64,000 bases of DNA, taken from Adiantum capillus-veneris (taxonomy: Eukaryota; Streptophyta; Polypodiopsida; Polypodiales; Pteridaceae). Each line of letters starts with the position of its first letter. Position 1 is the stretch's first letter. The notes below the pieces were generated by a model. That model made no database searches, had not been told where the DNA came from, and worked only from the letters and a program-made list of their open reading frames with translations. Position numbers and translations under genes: made by a program. Shown here one piece after another: positions 23,448 to 35,749 of the stretch. The DNA lies in assembly GCA_014529385.2 (NCBI GenBank), contig CM043945.1, positions 91,525,112 to 91,589,111 of the forward strand, read 5' to 3'.

Positions 23448-24461
23448 TTGGAAGACATGGTGTTCAATTTTTTTGATTTTAGTGGGAAATCAAATGAAAG
23501 TTCCAAACGTTTCATTGAGAGAATGGAGTTTGTTTGCCTTCTTAATGACAAGAATAACCCACTGTTGGTGCTGCAAATCTTCTACTTTTGTTTGAAAGGA
23601 GATGCTAGGGAATGGTTGGAAGTCTATGAAAAGGAGCTACAATCAACCCAACCTCTTCAAGTTATGACTTATAAAATAGTAAGACATGCTTTTCCTACAA
23701 AATTTCAATAGGTGGAAGACTCACAAAAGGTATGGCATACTATTCAAGGCTTAATACAGGGTGAAGGCCATACCATAGAAGACTTTGTGAAGGCATTCAA
23801 TGTGTTATGGATAAAGTGGTGTACATCTTTGGGGGACTGAAATTCCTCTAGCCATGTTGAAGAAGGATAGGTTTCTTACAAAATTTAGGAGTAGTCTATG
23901 CTTTAATTTAGAGATTAAGCAGCCAAGGACCTTTGAGGAGGCATTTGTAATTGAAAAGAATAAAGAGCAAAAAGTAGAGCGTCTTCATCAACTTGGAATC
24001 AATGTAGAGCCAAAAGTTGAAGTGAAAGCAAGGGTTCTCATCAAGGAGCCGGGTTACAAGCTTCTCATGATGTGAATGCTTTTCACAAGGAGATGCAAGA
24101 GGTTGCAGGTCTTACAAAGAATCTTATCGTGCATATGATGCAAGGTGGAAGAGGTCAACACTATGGATATGGACGTGGCTATGGAAGCAATGAGGGATTT
24201 ATAGGTGGTAGAGTAAGAGGCATGGCAGGAAGAGGGGATATGTTTCAATTTTATAATTGTGCTAAATGGGATCATAAAAGCCCTCAGTGTGAAAATCCAA
24301 AGAGAATTGGTGGTGACATGTTTCCTCTTCCTTCACAAATTCCTACTCGAGCTCAAGATTATGGTATTGAGATTAAAGGGGAAGCAGGGCCAAGAGGTTT
24401 GAGAGCTGAAGAGAATGGAAAAACAAAGGTGGTAAGTATAATTTGTTTGGAGAAGAAATAG
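23448..24461 (+). pseudogene. Gag of element C (degenerate)
   Basis: Successive frames match the gag of element B in order. They are a helical N-terminal part (23448-23711; FIERMEFVCLLNDKN, then LKGDAREWLEVYEKEL), a middle part (23720-24075) and a Gly/Arg-rich linker. The degenerate zinc knuckle at about 24243-24285 (FYNCAKWDHKSPQC) has Phe replacing the first Cys. Stops occur at about 23709 and 23838 and later. The segment after LKGDA preserves the frame that is broken in element B. Confidence 0.85.
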
Positions 24462-24639
24462 GATGATTTGAGAGCTATGGTCATGCTTGTAGGTTAGAGG
24501 GTTACAAGAGATCATGACATGAGCGATGCAAGTCTCAGCCATAAAAGAGGGAAATAGGTTGAAACATGTAAATGTAAAGAGAAGAAGGAGAGAAAATCCA
24601 AGAAACATTACAATGCATCCAACTTCCCTTTGAGATAAT

Positions 24640-25260
24640 CTGAACCAAAATATAATTTAAGAGCTGATTTGGTGGGTAGAAAGGCTAATGTTACCTTTGG
24701 GCAAGTCATGGAGATGTGTCCTAAGTTAAAGAGGCAATGGAAGTATATAGTCAATCCCATGAAGAAGGAGCCTAAAAGAGGGTCAGTGAAAGTCCTATCT
24801 TTGAATGAGCTACCTAATATATGCCCGAATATGGATGCATGGCATAAGAGGAAGTGCATTGGAGAGTCTTATATTGAAGGAGGTGCACAAGTTTGGCTAT
24901 TATTCAAGCTTTTGTATCAAAGTTGGGACTCAACATGGTGAAGAATCCAGGTTTTTGCATAAAGCTTGCCAATCAATCAAGGGTGAAGTGCTTGGGAGTT
25001 ATAAAGGACTTGGAGGTGGATGCATTTGATGTTAAAGTGTTGGTCAATTGTCATGTTATGCCCGCATGTATTGGTTCTTTCCCTCTCATCCTTAGAAGAC
25101 CATGGTTACAGGCAACCAGAGTTGTACAAGTTTGGGGACATGGTACCATCACTCTCTACAATAGAAGGGGTGATAATAAGAGTTTTGACATGGCTAGCAA
25201 GAAATATTTGGATGCTAATTTTGATGAGAGAAATGATGAATAAGAGTGCTCAAGTCAAGA
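24640..25260 (+). pseudogene. Protease region of element C (degenerate)
   Basis: Homologous to residues about 360-560 of the element B polyprotein: RKANVTFGQVMEM, then the active-site region read as YIEGGAQV (about 24871-24894), where B has VDGGAQ. The catalytic Asp is thus Glu here. A frameshift follows. The downstream flap-like half (24893-25243) includes SFPLILRRPWLQATRVVQVW. Confidence 0.75.
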
Positions 25261-25559
25261 AGAAGACAAAGGAGATGTGGAAGTGAGGTGGAAGATAGCA
25301 GCAATAGTGATCTAGATGTTTCCTCCTTGTTTCTTGAGGAAGAGCATGATGAGAAACAAAGACTTCTTGGCCTTATGGAAAATAAGGATATCTCTAGTTT
25401 TTATGAGAAAATTGAAGAGCTGATGCAACCCAAAGTTCAACCTAATGTCAAATAGGAGCTGATACAAGATATAATGTCTCCCAACCTGACTAGTCATGAG
25501 AAGGGTGAGTAGCTACATATGATCAACAATTTCCCAATTTATTCATCACTTCTTAGGAG

Positions 25560-26600
25560 GAAATTAGAGGCTTCAAAGGAGAGGAAATCCACATTCCAAT
25601 CAAGGAAGGAGCTTTGCTCGTACGCCAAAATCTAAGTAGAATGGGACAGGTACAACTTAATGCTTTAAAGGAAGAGGTAGACAAGCTTCTCAAAGGAGGT
25701 TTCATATGTCATGTGAGTACTGTAGAATGGGTGATTCCTTTTGTTTTCACACCCAAGAAGGATATAAAGTGGAAAATATGTGTTGATTTTAAGCCTCTAA
25801 ATGCAGCCATAAAGAGAGATTCATACCCTCTTCCTTTCATAGATGACATACTTGATTCTATTGCAGGGCATGAGAGATACAGTGTATGTGATGGATTCTC
25901 TGGATATTTTCAGCTCACCTTGGCTTTAGAAGATAAAAAGAAGACCACATCTATTACACCATGGGGATTCTTTTGTTATTGTGTGCTTTCTTTTGGCCCT
26001 TATAAGATGGTTATGTGTGGTATCAAAAGCATGTCAATCAGGTGTTCTCTCCATTTCTTGGCAGGTTTGTGAAGGATCTTATTGATGAATTTTGTGTTTA
26101 TAGATCTAAAAAGGATCATTGTGCAAAGCTTGGGATGGCATTGAAGAAACATGATGAAAGTGGAGGTCAAATCAACTCAAATAAGTGTCATCTTGCTCAA
26201 CCAAGAGTGAAGTTTTTGGGGCATATGATCTCAGAGAATGGGATTGAAGCGGATCCTCATAAAGTGAAGGATTTGGTGCTCCTCGCATCACCTAAGGATA
26301 AGAAGTAGCTTGCTACTTCTATTTAAAAGGTGAAGTCTATGTCAAGATTCATTCCTTTGTCCTCTCAGCTTCTTTATCCTCTACAGCAAGTAACAAGGTT
26401 GGATCCTCTACAACGGACAAATGAATGTGAAGAGGTTTTTAAAGGTATCAAAGAGGTTATTGGTTCTCTTCGTTCTATGCAAGCTCCTAATTGGGATAAG
26501 GAGTTTTATCTGAATCCATCAGTAGGTGAGGATGATATTGGAGCTATGCTTCTTCAACGAGGTAACAACTCTATCGTGCTAGTAGGGTGAATCTAGAGGT
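25560..26600 (+). pseudogene. Reverse transcriptase and first RNase H of element C (degenerate)
   Basis: Reverse transcriptase motifs match those of element B: a KWKICVDFKPLNAAIKRDSYP fingers segment, VCDGFSGYFQL (first catalytic Asp), and an active-site box read as LIDEFCVYR (about 26073-26102), where the second Asp of the usual YxDD pair is Glu. A frameshift separates 25614-26072 from 26015-26308, and more stops follow. The first RNase H (FYLNPSVGEDDIGAML, about 26500) has Asn at the usual Asp position, as in B. Confidence 0.8.
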
Positions 26601-26729
26601 GCAAAGAGGCTATGCTTAGGTGAAATTCATCATGGTGAGTGTGATTTATGCATGTAGAAGGTCTAAGCACTACCTTCTCCCCAAACCATTCACATTTATC
26701 ACTAGCTACACTCTTCTACCTCAATTGGT

Positions 26730-27298
26730 ATGAATAGCCCTACTTTGTCAAGAAGGCTCATGAAGTGGATTGGGGAGCTACATGAGTTCCAATTCTCATT
26801 TATTATTGAGAAGAGTACAAGGGATACATTGGCTGATTTTCTTACTTATAAGGAAAGCCCTCTTCTTTTTAAGGAGGACACGGTAAAGAATCAACACATG
26901 GAAGGTCATGGCGTATATGGCTCTTACAAGAAATCACATGGTGAATCTTTAGGAGGTGTGGTAATTTATGATCCTCAAGGTGCTTTGTTAATCAAAATTA
27001 TTTGAAGCTTGCAGTACAAAGCAGCAATGAAGGTGAGTATGCTACTTTGGAGAAAGGTCTCAACCTTTGCCTTGAGCTTGGCATCCATCATGTGAGGGTA
27101 AGAGGTGATGCTCTTTTGGTGGTTAAGCAAATACTTGGGGTGTGTCAAAGTAAGAATCCAAGGCTGAAAAATATGTGTTTTCAAGTGAAGAATCTAGGTA
27201 AGAGTTTTGAAGCTTGGAGTTTAAGGCATGTGAATAGGTCTCAAAATGAAGAAGCACATGGTGTAGCACAAGCTTCAGTTGGACATTTGTATGTGTGA
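26730..27298 (+). pseudogene. Second (archaeal-type) RNase H of element C (degenerate)
   Basis: Following the linker (LADFLTYKESPLL) is a second RNase H fold with SSNEGEYATLEKGLNLC (Glu motif) and RVRGDALLVVKQILGV (Asp motif). The final motif is read NEEAHGVAQ, with His in place of the usual Asp, as in element B. A frameshift occurs near 27003. Two RNase H domains in the order RT-RH-aRH-integrase are the signature of the plant Tat lineage. Confidence 0.8.
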
Positions 27299-27351
27299 TA
27301 AGGGCTGATTCTCCTATTTATTTGTGAAGGGAATCTTTAAAGAGGGAGAAA

Positions 27352-28302
27352 GTGTTTCTACAAACAGGTATGCTTCCATCAGAGTTGGAGAAATCAAAGA
27401 AGTATGCCTTTCATCGTCGTGCTAAAAGGTATGTGTTGCTTGGTGATGCCTTGTATATGAAAGGGGATAATCTTGTGATGAGAAACGTTATTTGGAAAGA
27501 GGAAATTTACAAAATTTTGGAGGAGAATCATGAGGGTTCTTGTGGTGGTCACTTTGCTTCAAAGATCATTTTGCATAAAGTCTTGCAGGAAGGGTATGTG
27601 TGGACAAGCATTCAACGTGATGTTCATAATTGGTGCAAGTCTTGTAAAGAGTGCCAAAGCATCAAAAATAGGATTCTCAAATCAAAAATTAGAGGGACCA
27701 TTGTGGCTTATGATGTGTTTGAGAAGTGGGATATTTATGTAATAGGTCCTCTACCTATGATAACTAGAGGCAAATGTTTATATACTTATTGTTGCTGACT
27801 ATCTATCCAGTTGGGCCGAAACCAAAGTTGTTAAGCACATCACAAGCAAAGATGTTTCCTTATTTGTATATGAAGATATTTGTTGCAATTTTGGCATGCC
27901 ATTGGAGTTACTTTCTTACAAGGGCCCAGGTTTCAGGGAAGAGCTGGTGGATTATCTATGTGAGAAGCTTCATGTGAATCACAAGTTTACTACTCCACAT
28001 TATCCCCAATGCAATGGAAGGTTTAATGGAGGTCTCATAAGGATGCTTACAAAGATAACAAGAGATAATGTAAAGACTTGGGATTTAGAGCTACCTTGTG
28101 CTCTATGATCTTACAATGCTGCCATCAAATCGGGTACTGGTTTCTCTCCCTTCCATAAAGTTTTTGGTAAAGAGGCTTTACTTCCTACTGCAGTAGAGAT
28201 ACCATGTTTCAAGCTAATTCTAAATCTTAAAGAAGATACCAATGATTCATTCAAGAAGAGGCTTCTATATTTGCAATGTGTACAATTGGATAGGTTGCTG
28301 GC
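27352..28302 (+). pseudogene. Integrase of element C, first part, up to the insertion of element D
   Basis: This contains the zinc-finger region (EENHEGSCGGHFASK, then WCKSCKECQS), the catalytic core with an Asp near 27740 (KWDIYVIGPLP; the usual IDAIGP motif is damaged), SYKGPGFREEL near 27913 (the second Asp is Tyr), and PQCNGRFNGGL, where the catalytic Glu is lost by deletion. The core is clearly dead. The coding is cut at 28302 within the C-terminal domain by element D. Confidence 0.82.
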
Positions 28303-30199
28303 TGTTGACGGCTAGTTCAACAACACGGCATAAAAAGTACCTTAAAATATGTTCCATCGCTTCCCAGTGCTTTTTACCAAGATTTTCCATAAAGCGGCTA
28401 ATCACTCCCATTACAAAAGCAATGTCTAGTCTTGTGGCTATCATAGCATTCATAAGACTGCCAAAACTACTGAAGAATATAGCACCTTGGCCATTTTTTA
28501 TTTCTGAGCATCAGACCTCGGAACATCATCATTAGGAAAATTATGAACCCTCTAGTGGCCCTTTGGGATTAAGGTTAATTAGAGGCCAACCAATGAGAAG
28601 AGGGTGGTGGACACACTCTATGCCCTTGAAAAAGTAGGGGGACAAAGTAGTATTACACTTCTTAATGGCCTCTTACCTAGTGAGAAGGTGGGGAGGGGGT
28701 GGGGGGGGGGGGGGGAGTGTGGTGGGCCATATGGAACCTCCAACTTCCCTCCTTTTCTATCCGGTTTTGAATAAATCCCAAAATTTTGAAAATTTTCAAA
28801 ACTCAAATTTTATCTTCTTAAAACCTCCCTAAACCTATTTTATGGTCAAAAAACATTTTTTGACCTCAAAAAGTCAAAACGTGCACCAAAAAATCCTAAA
28901 ATTCATTTTTTTTTCAAAAACTTTTGAAAAATCATTTTTTACTATCCAAAGCCCCCCCAAAACTAGTCCTCAGGCAGAAAGTGATTTTTTCTCTCTAGAA
29001 CCCCGTTTCCAACCCCTATTTGGTTGCAACCATCACACTCACCCTCTACTTCAACACTCTCTCTCTCTCTCTCTACACCATCTCCATTGTTGCAGCAAGA
29101 AGCTCCTCTCTCCTCCCCTACCACCTCCCATTGCCACACCAAGCAAGGGTTATCCATCTTCTCCTATCACTTACTCTTACCTACATTGTAGCAACAAGCA
29201 AGGTCTTGCTCCTCCTCCTAATTGTCTTTGTTCAACCATGGCCACAACTCTACTCCGCAAAGGTGGCCAAAGGATGAGGTCACAACACTTGCATTCCATA
29301 TTCTCGGAGACTTATAGAATGCTGCGGATTATGGTCATAAACATCATTCGTAATAATTAGGTAGTCTAGCTTTAGAAGTCGGGGTGCAATGGTACTTCTA
29401 GATTGTAAATACCAATCCATTTGACCCTTTGAATTCTATTTTAGGTTTCACCTAAGGTGACCTTAGTATATAAGGTACCTAGGTCATTTGTAAAAAAAAC
29501 TTTATCATAATCATAAGTTTTAAGCTGTCGTCGATAGTGTGTGAGAGAGGAAGAGAGAGAGTGTGAGCATCATCCTAGCACTACTCCCCGCTCGTTCATC
29601 ACATTGAAGAATCGACAACACCATCATCCTAGCCTCGGCAAGACCTATGCAACAACCCCAAACATTCCTCATGGAACGGAGCATACGTGCTCGCGCATCT
29701 ATGAGCTATTTGCGACTGTAAGTATATCAAACGATGTTTGTTTTTTGCGTGCAAGTAGCCGTTAGAATTATAGCGACATAAGCTACGCATATGTACTCAT
29801 AGATTTCAATTTTGGGCACTTCCAGAATTCTATTCTGTCTTTATATGTGTTTTTCATAGATGGGTTTAGAGCTAGGATTTTAAATGTAGAGGCTTAGGGA
29901 CAGTTGTATCCTAGTGAGGGGATGGTGTTTCTTAAGTTTCATACGATTCTGGTATAATTTAGTGAATTTCCTTTCGTTTTTGTGTATGTGGGTAGGTGGT
30001 GTAGTTGAGAGAAGTTGGACTCTAGATTGTGGTTTAGTTGGCCTTCCAGACTGTTGTATGTGTAGGATGGTCTCATCGTGACAAGCTAAAGAGATTTCCT
30101 CCGTGTGCCTATTGTGTTATATGTGTCCTTGATTGACATTATGTTGATCTAGTTTGTGTTGCATGCACTTTATTGGTGGTGTGATTTGCTCCGGCAACA
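28303..30199 (+). repeat. 5' LTR of element D, with internal insertion
   Basis: Bases 28303-28332 and about 29296-30199 align with 39166-40105. The intervening 960 bp replace about 13 bp of the intact LTR. The aligned parts differ at many positions, so D is much older than elements A, B and H. Confidence 0.88.
28333..29295 (-). mobile_element. Insertion in the D LTR containing a Ty1/copia reverse-transcriptase remnant
   Basis: The minus strand at 28331-28453 encodes MNAMIATRLDIAFVMGVISR followed by EHILRYF-type sequence. This is the conserved 'GSLMYAM-TRPDIA-AVGVVSRF' C-terminal part of copia reverse transcriptase. Upstream on the minus strand the match continues with a frameshift to about 28510. 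The remainder (28520-29295) is non-coding: a poly-G run at about 28699-28714, many A/T-rich runs and a short (CT)n. The plus open frame at 28842-29360 has no domain. No target duplication is visible. Confidence 0.7.
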
Positions 30200-30217
30200 T
30201 TGGCGCCGCTACCAGAG
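30200..30217 (+). promoter_or_regulatory. Primer-binding site of element D
   Basis: TTGGCGCCGCTACCAGAG follows the LTR end CAACA. It is the counterpart of the sites in E (TGACGCCGTTG) and G (TGGCACCATTGCC). All resemble the TGGCGCCGTTGCC site typical of Athila-type plant elements. Confidence 0.75.
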
Positions 30218-30667
30218 ACACAAAGACTTAGGTAGGTATTCTTACTAACACTCGTGTGAATAGCCAAGAAGTGTGTGTCTTGCCGAGGGTCTGCGACTAG
30301 GTAGATTTAGTTAGGATTTGTAGGTTAGAGTAGTTGTTGTGGTGGCCGAGTGATTTGTGAGGTGAATAAAAGCATTTTCTAGTTCGTGTATGGCATTGAA
30401 GCATTTTTCTACTCATAAATGCAAAACCCCATATGATTTTTAGGAGTAGATTTAGGTAGGATATGCTGATTTTGATCTCAAGCTATTCATCATTGATCTA
30501 TTTGCTAAGTGCTTGTTTGCATTCATGATCTCTAAAAAGTTTTCTTTTGTAAAAAAAAAGCAATAAAAAGAATGTTTTTGACATTTTTGCATGACTGGTT
30601 GGTGCTAAGCATATAAGAGGGCATGTGCAAGGGTTCCGTGCTGAAAAACTGTAAGTCTGTAAACTTA

Positions 30668-32447
30668 GACTCTATACGCGTATAAAGTCTCAAGGGACAT
30701 CTAGACAAAATTTGAAAATTTTTAATGCACCAGTGTGTCTAGATGGGGGGTTTTACCCTAAGTACACATTGAAACTAAAGTTTTGACCAACTCTTGACAC
30801 CCAAAAGACAAAATACGGAGTGTCAAAAATAGGAAAATAGAGAAACTTGTGATTCTGAGCACATTTTAGCATGAAAATTGGTAAAAGTGCTTGAAATCTA
30901 TTGCTAGAGACTTGGGGATGCTTGTGAATGATTTCTGTCCAAAAATTCATCAGCAGACATCATACGCGTATGAAGTCTCAAGGGTGATTTTGGCAGCAAT
31001 CGTGAACTTTTGACATTATACCCATCTTTTGCATGTTGTGTTGAGCACACACACCAAATTTCATGTCGTTTGGGCTTATAGATTGAAAACTAAGGGGATT
31101 TTACTCTTTCAAGGGATTTCCTTATAAAAAGTGATGATTTTTGTGCAATTTTGGCATCCAAAATTTGTTGTGAGCACATATTCTTATTGTACACACTAAG
31201 GGGCATCTAAACTAAAATTTGAGCAAAAAGACTTTATACACGTATAAAGTCGTAGAGGCTAGATTTGGGGTTAAAAGTTACATCTGAGTGTACCCTTGTG
31301 ATCTACAGCATTTAGGAAGCATATAGGCCAAATTTCATCAAATTTGAATCACTTTTGGGCTTGTAAAGACCAAAAGATGCATCTAGGAAAGTGAATGCTT
31401 GTATTGGCCGTAACTTGCTCAAAAAATGTCCAAATTGAATTCTGAAAGTTGTTGTGAGTTTCTAGTGTTGTGAGGAACCTGTGAAGTGAACTTCACTTCA
31501 TTCTAACCAGCTAGACATCATACATGTATGATGTTTAAAGGGCACTTTTAGAGACCAAAATTGAAATCGGAGCTTACTAGGGTGTTAAGCACAACAAAAC
31601 AAGCTCACATACCAAATTTTGTTAAAACCTGAGTACATAGACTTTATACACGTACGAAGTCTCAAAGCCAGATTTGAAAGTCAAATTTCACTTTTGACCA
31701 CATAGGGGGTTGGGAAATGATGTGTTAAGCTTGCTTGCAAAATTTCATCTCATTTGGACACTTACTCTTGCATGTATAGAGACTTTGCAGATACAAGGCT
31801 GTAAAGGTGGAAAAGGAGTGATTTTGAGTAAATTTGACATCCAAAATTTTCTCTAATCACATATTCTTGTTGTATGCATTGAGAAGTACCGCTGGTAGAA
31901 ATCTAAGTGAATTCTGAGCCAAAAGAATTTATACACGTATAATGTCTCACAGGCCAGATTTGTGTCAAAACAGACATTTGAGTAGGTGTGTCCTAGAGCA
32001 TAACAGAAGTCCCTAGCCAAAATTTCATAGAATTTGGAGCTCATTTGGGCTTGCAAAGAGCAAAATATAGAGAGCTGCAAATTCAGGCTTGTATGGTCTT
32101 AACTTGCTCAAAAAATGTCCGAATTGAATTCTGAAACTTGGGGAGAGTTTCTTGAGTGATAAGGAATGAGTGGAACAAAATTCATCTCATTCTTCCACAA
32201 AAGACTTTATAGACGTATAATGTCTAAAGTGACAAAATAAAGGTCAAATTCACAAATTGATACTTGTAGTGGGTAGAGGACATCAAGGAGAGCTCCCATA
32301 CCAAATTTAGTCAAAATCTGAGCACATAGACTTTATACGCGTATGATGTCTCAAGTGCCAAGCTAGAGGTCAAAAGTTACATCTGAGCTCACAAAAGTGT
32401 TTGCTAGCATAAAGTAAGCCTAGTGACCAAGTTTCAACAAATTTGGG
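30668..32447 (+). repeat. Palindromic leader modules of element D (eight palindromes, ~690-bp higher-order repeat)
   Basis: 22-bp palindromes start at 30668, 30956, 31230, 31514, 31640, 31925, 32203 and 32329 (spacings 288, 274, 284, 126, 285, 278 and 126). The half-sites are variants of GACTTTATACG and GACATCATACG followed by the reverse complement, with core TACRCGTA. An accessory inverted repeat close to CCAAATTTCATCAAATTTGG starts exactly 98 bp after six of them (31054, 31328, 31612, 31738, 32301 and 32427) and 92 bp after the one at 31925. The pattern 285-278-126 repeats with a period of about 690 bp, so this part of the leader is a tandem duplication of a three-palindrome unit. Confidence 0.9.
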
Positions 32448-32754
32448 TCACATTTGGTCAAGATACAAGCAAAAATCCTTAATCTTGAAACTGTTTTGAG
32501 TGCTGTTTCAAGTGCAGTTCACCAAAACTGCTCTAACTTTTGATAAACAACTCCAAATAAAGTCAGGTATAGCCAAGAGGAAAGCTTGCAAGCAATAGGA
32601 CCTAAATTTGGTTTTAGAGATGAATTTTCCCAGGTTTCCTAAATCCTAGGGTACCCAGAAACCAGTATCCAGAGGTTAGAAGACCACCCAGACTTGACTT
32701 TTAGGGACCTAACAAAGGGCCAAAGGTGCTTATTAAGGACTATCAAAGTAGAAA

Positions 32755-33153
32755 GTGGGCTTGACATTAAGAAAGCTAAGATCATTAGATATGACCAGAG
32801 GTATGGCAAGCCAAGCTAGAAGTGTTGAAATGCCAATATATCGACATTTCGACACAAACCCACACAATGCACTAGAAAGGGGTCGGCATTTGATCAATGA
32901 AGGACCATGGATACCTCCACCAAACATGAGAATTCCAAAAAGGGAGCCACCTGCATTCCCTTCTAGAGCGATAACAAGAGATGAAATGATCCCAGAGATG
33001 GCAGACATGCCTCCTCGAGTGAATCTGCCTGATGGGCCATGGTTTTACCCAGATGCAACCATAGAACATGACTTTTATAGAGGTGGAATTACGGCCACAA
33101 CAAGACCATATGTACCATCACCACCCCCTATAACTTACTCCTATCCAAATTAG
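32755..33153 (+). pseudogene. First ORF remnant of element D (Pro-rich)
   Basis: This 132-codon frame begins 405 bp after the last palindrome. It has a Pro/Arg-rich second half (PPNMRIPKREPPAFP, then PSPPPITYSYP). The family is not recognised; by position it is the N-terminal part of the element's gag-type protein. Coding continues with frequent stops to 33710. Confidence 0.5.
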
Positions 33154-33710
33154 AGCAGAACCTTGAGAAGATATGATACTGAGAGTGACACATCTTCTCA
33201 GAAAGTGATTCATCAAGAATCCAACCCACAATAAAGCCAGAGGTATCTAGTGAGCAAATGAAGCTTATAGAAGGATTAGCTCAGAGACTTGATCCTCTAG
33301 TCAAATCTGACCTCCAAAAACCTCTATGGTGCGAAATTGAGAGAAAATGGACAAACCATACAATGGAAGGGTAATACTATAACCAAAGGTATCTACAACC
33401 TATTCCAATAGCACCTCCTTCACCCAAATACACTATGGAGAATGCACCAGGACAAGTACGAGTTTCAAGGCCACTACTTATCTTAGGAAAACAACCTATA
33501 CTGCCGGGTGCTAGAATGCCTGTAGACATGAGGTACATACCAATCATGTAACCATCTAACAAACAAGCGATATTACCAGCTACAATGTGCTATAACAACC
33601 AAAGTGGGTACTTCCCTTCAAAGCGACAGAAGATGAGAGAAACACATGGAATGGTGAGGCCGGTACAACCTCCACCTCTTGCGTTTTGACCTAAATAAAA
33701 AAGATATGAG

Positions 33711-35020
33711 ATGGAAAAAAAGACATTGCGTCTCATTGCTAAAAGAGGATTAGCGAGGTCAAAGCCTGTCTATAGCCAAGAGGAATTGCAAGAAGAAGCT
33801 CATCAACTAGAGATAGACTGTCACAAAAATCATGTTAACCAGCTGGTCAAACAATGTCCTCAAACAAAGATCACACGAGTAAATGCCTATTGTCTAGACT
33901 ACGGTGTCATGCACTTGATCCCTGACTATCCAAAAAATCCAAACCGAGTCAAAAATATCACGACAATTGTCTCACGAATTGTTCAACTTCCTAGTAGCTC
34001 GAAAAATGAAAACGTCGTACCAGTTCAAGTAGTTATGAGAGTGCAAGTTCAAAAGGAAACTGAGGAGAAGCAAGAGAGAAATAAAATGGAAATTGACACG
34101 AGTCCAAAGACGTGTGAGCCAAAAACCGATGCATCTAGTCAAAAAACCAAGAGCAAACAGAACAGCTAGAAAGCTAGAAAGACTAGGATGAAAGCATGTA
34201 GGGAACAAGAGAAAAAATCCCTAGCTAAGAAGCTTACCCAAGCTGAAGAGAAGATAAGACAACATAAGGAAAGGGTTGCACCTTCTCTTGCAAAGGAATC
34301 TCAACCTCCAATAGAACCATCAATGGAAAGTGAACCAAAAAATGCTAGCTCAGGAGGATCAGTGTTGGTCGAGAAGGTTAATGAGCATTTAGATGACCTC
34401 CTAAAACACTATGAAACATGGCTAGAAAATAACCAAACCAACGAACAGAGATGGATGACATATCCATACGTGGAACTAGAAAAGGACAGGCTTGAAATGT
34501 GCAAGAAAATGATTCAAAAAGCCCAAGCTTTATTAAACCACCAATTCAAAAGCCTGAGGGTGTGATCCCTGTCTCACCTACACCAGTAATACCACCAAAC
34601 CAGGAACAAAAAGATCTAGATTCGAGTCAAGAGCATGGAAAAAATCTCAAGGACCCAACATTAGAGCCAAGAATAGTGTTGAATACCACGGATAACTCTT
34701 CCAAGGGATTTCACATAGCTATATATGACAATTGTAAAGACATGGATGGTCTTGATGAATTGTGGAAACAAGTCAGACAGGCCAATGAAGCAAGTGAGCT
34801 AAGTAAACGAGTAAACCAATTGGGTGATGTAAGAGGAATGTCTCTTCCACCAATAGAGGAATTTGAGGCTGGATCTCAAATGAACCTAGAAGTGGAATTG
34901 TATTGGGGAGACAAGGGATCTGTACAGTCTATGGACAGTCCACCCCATTCTCTAAGAACACTACCATCCTATACGGGAGAGTACGAGGCCAAGTCAGATG
35001 TTATTCCGGTCCCATCATAG
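33711..35020 (+). pseudogene. Gag-like region of element D with degenerate zinc knuckle
   Basis: The frames 33711-34169, 34188-34565 and 34499-35020 follow each other with stops or frameshifts between. At about 33882-33935 the sequence YCLDYGVMHLIPDYPKNP looks like a nucleocapsid zinc knuckle in which two Cys have become Tyr; element G has NCGADYHWKNDCPEL at the equivalent place. The rest is Lys/Glu/Gln-rich, with a probable coiled coil in 34188-34565. No enzymatic motif is seen. Confidence 0.6.
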
Positions 35021-35056
35021 AGACTGTATCCCAACAAGGTCATTGATTCAAAAGGG

Positions 35057-35749
35057 TTGATAGATATTCTATCTACCCCAGTCACTTGTACAATAACATT
35101 ATCCGAGTTGCTCAGAATAAGACCAAACATGTGGGCTACTATGGGAGAATTCCTAGAGAAATTTGGTGTTAAAAAACCAATGACTCAAATCGAGCATGGG
35201 ATCAAAGATCTTGAAATTCCTCAGCTAAACTCCAGGCCAGTGCCTTTAAACAAGGTAGTCAAGTATTATGAGGGAGAAGAGAGTAACACCACTCTTTCTT
35301 TAGAATTCCAAGGTGTAAAAACCATGGCAATCCTTGACAGCGGAGCTGGTGTTTTCATCGCAACAAAAGAGGTTTGAAAAACATGGGAAAAACCAGTAGT
35401 GAGGGCTACAAGGATGATATTGCACCTTGCAAACGGACAAAGAGAAAGGCCCATAGGATTGTTAGAAAAAGAAATTGTTACTTGTTGCAGAATTGAATAT
35501 GATCAGACCTTTGCTATTGTTGAATTTGGCAAGAATAACAATTATAATATCATTTTAGGAAGACCATTCATGCGACAATTGAAAATGGTCCAAGATGGGG
35601 GTTATGACCATATCTACTTGAGAACTATGGAAACCAAGACAAAAATTAATTTGAAGGACCATAGTTATAGGGATGTGACAAGAACACCTATGGAGGAGTT
35701 CTATTCCACTACTGTAGTAGGATCCAGAACTTCCAGCATGGTTGGGTAA
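35057..35749 (+). pseudogene. Aspartic protease of element D
   Basis: The retropepsin-type active site reads MAILDSGAGVFIATKEV (Asp-Ser-Gly at about 35335-35343). A stop at 35375-35377 follows, then the rest of the fold continues in frame from 35399, ending with the conserved hydrophobic-hydrophobic-Gly strand NIILGRPFMRQL. Element G has the same arrangement (AILDSGVGIAIATK, then EIFLGRPFMRQI). Apart from the stop the domain looks complete. In autonomous relatives it would release gag and pol products; here no pol follows. Confidence 0.82.

Noticed and set aside
28842-29360. 172-codon plus-strand ORF
   Set aside because: It is low-complexity Ser/Pro/Leu coding that crosses the junction between the inserted DNA and the D LTR and has no domain.
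30668-32350. Palindromes as intrinsic terminators or as MITE insertions
   Set aside because: There are no T-tracts, this is plant DNA, and no target duplications flank them; regular spacing shared by four elements argues against independent insertions.
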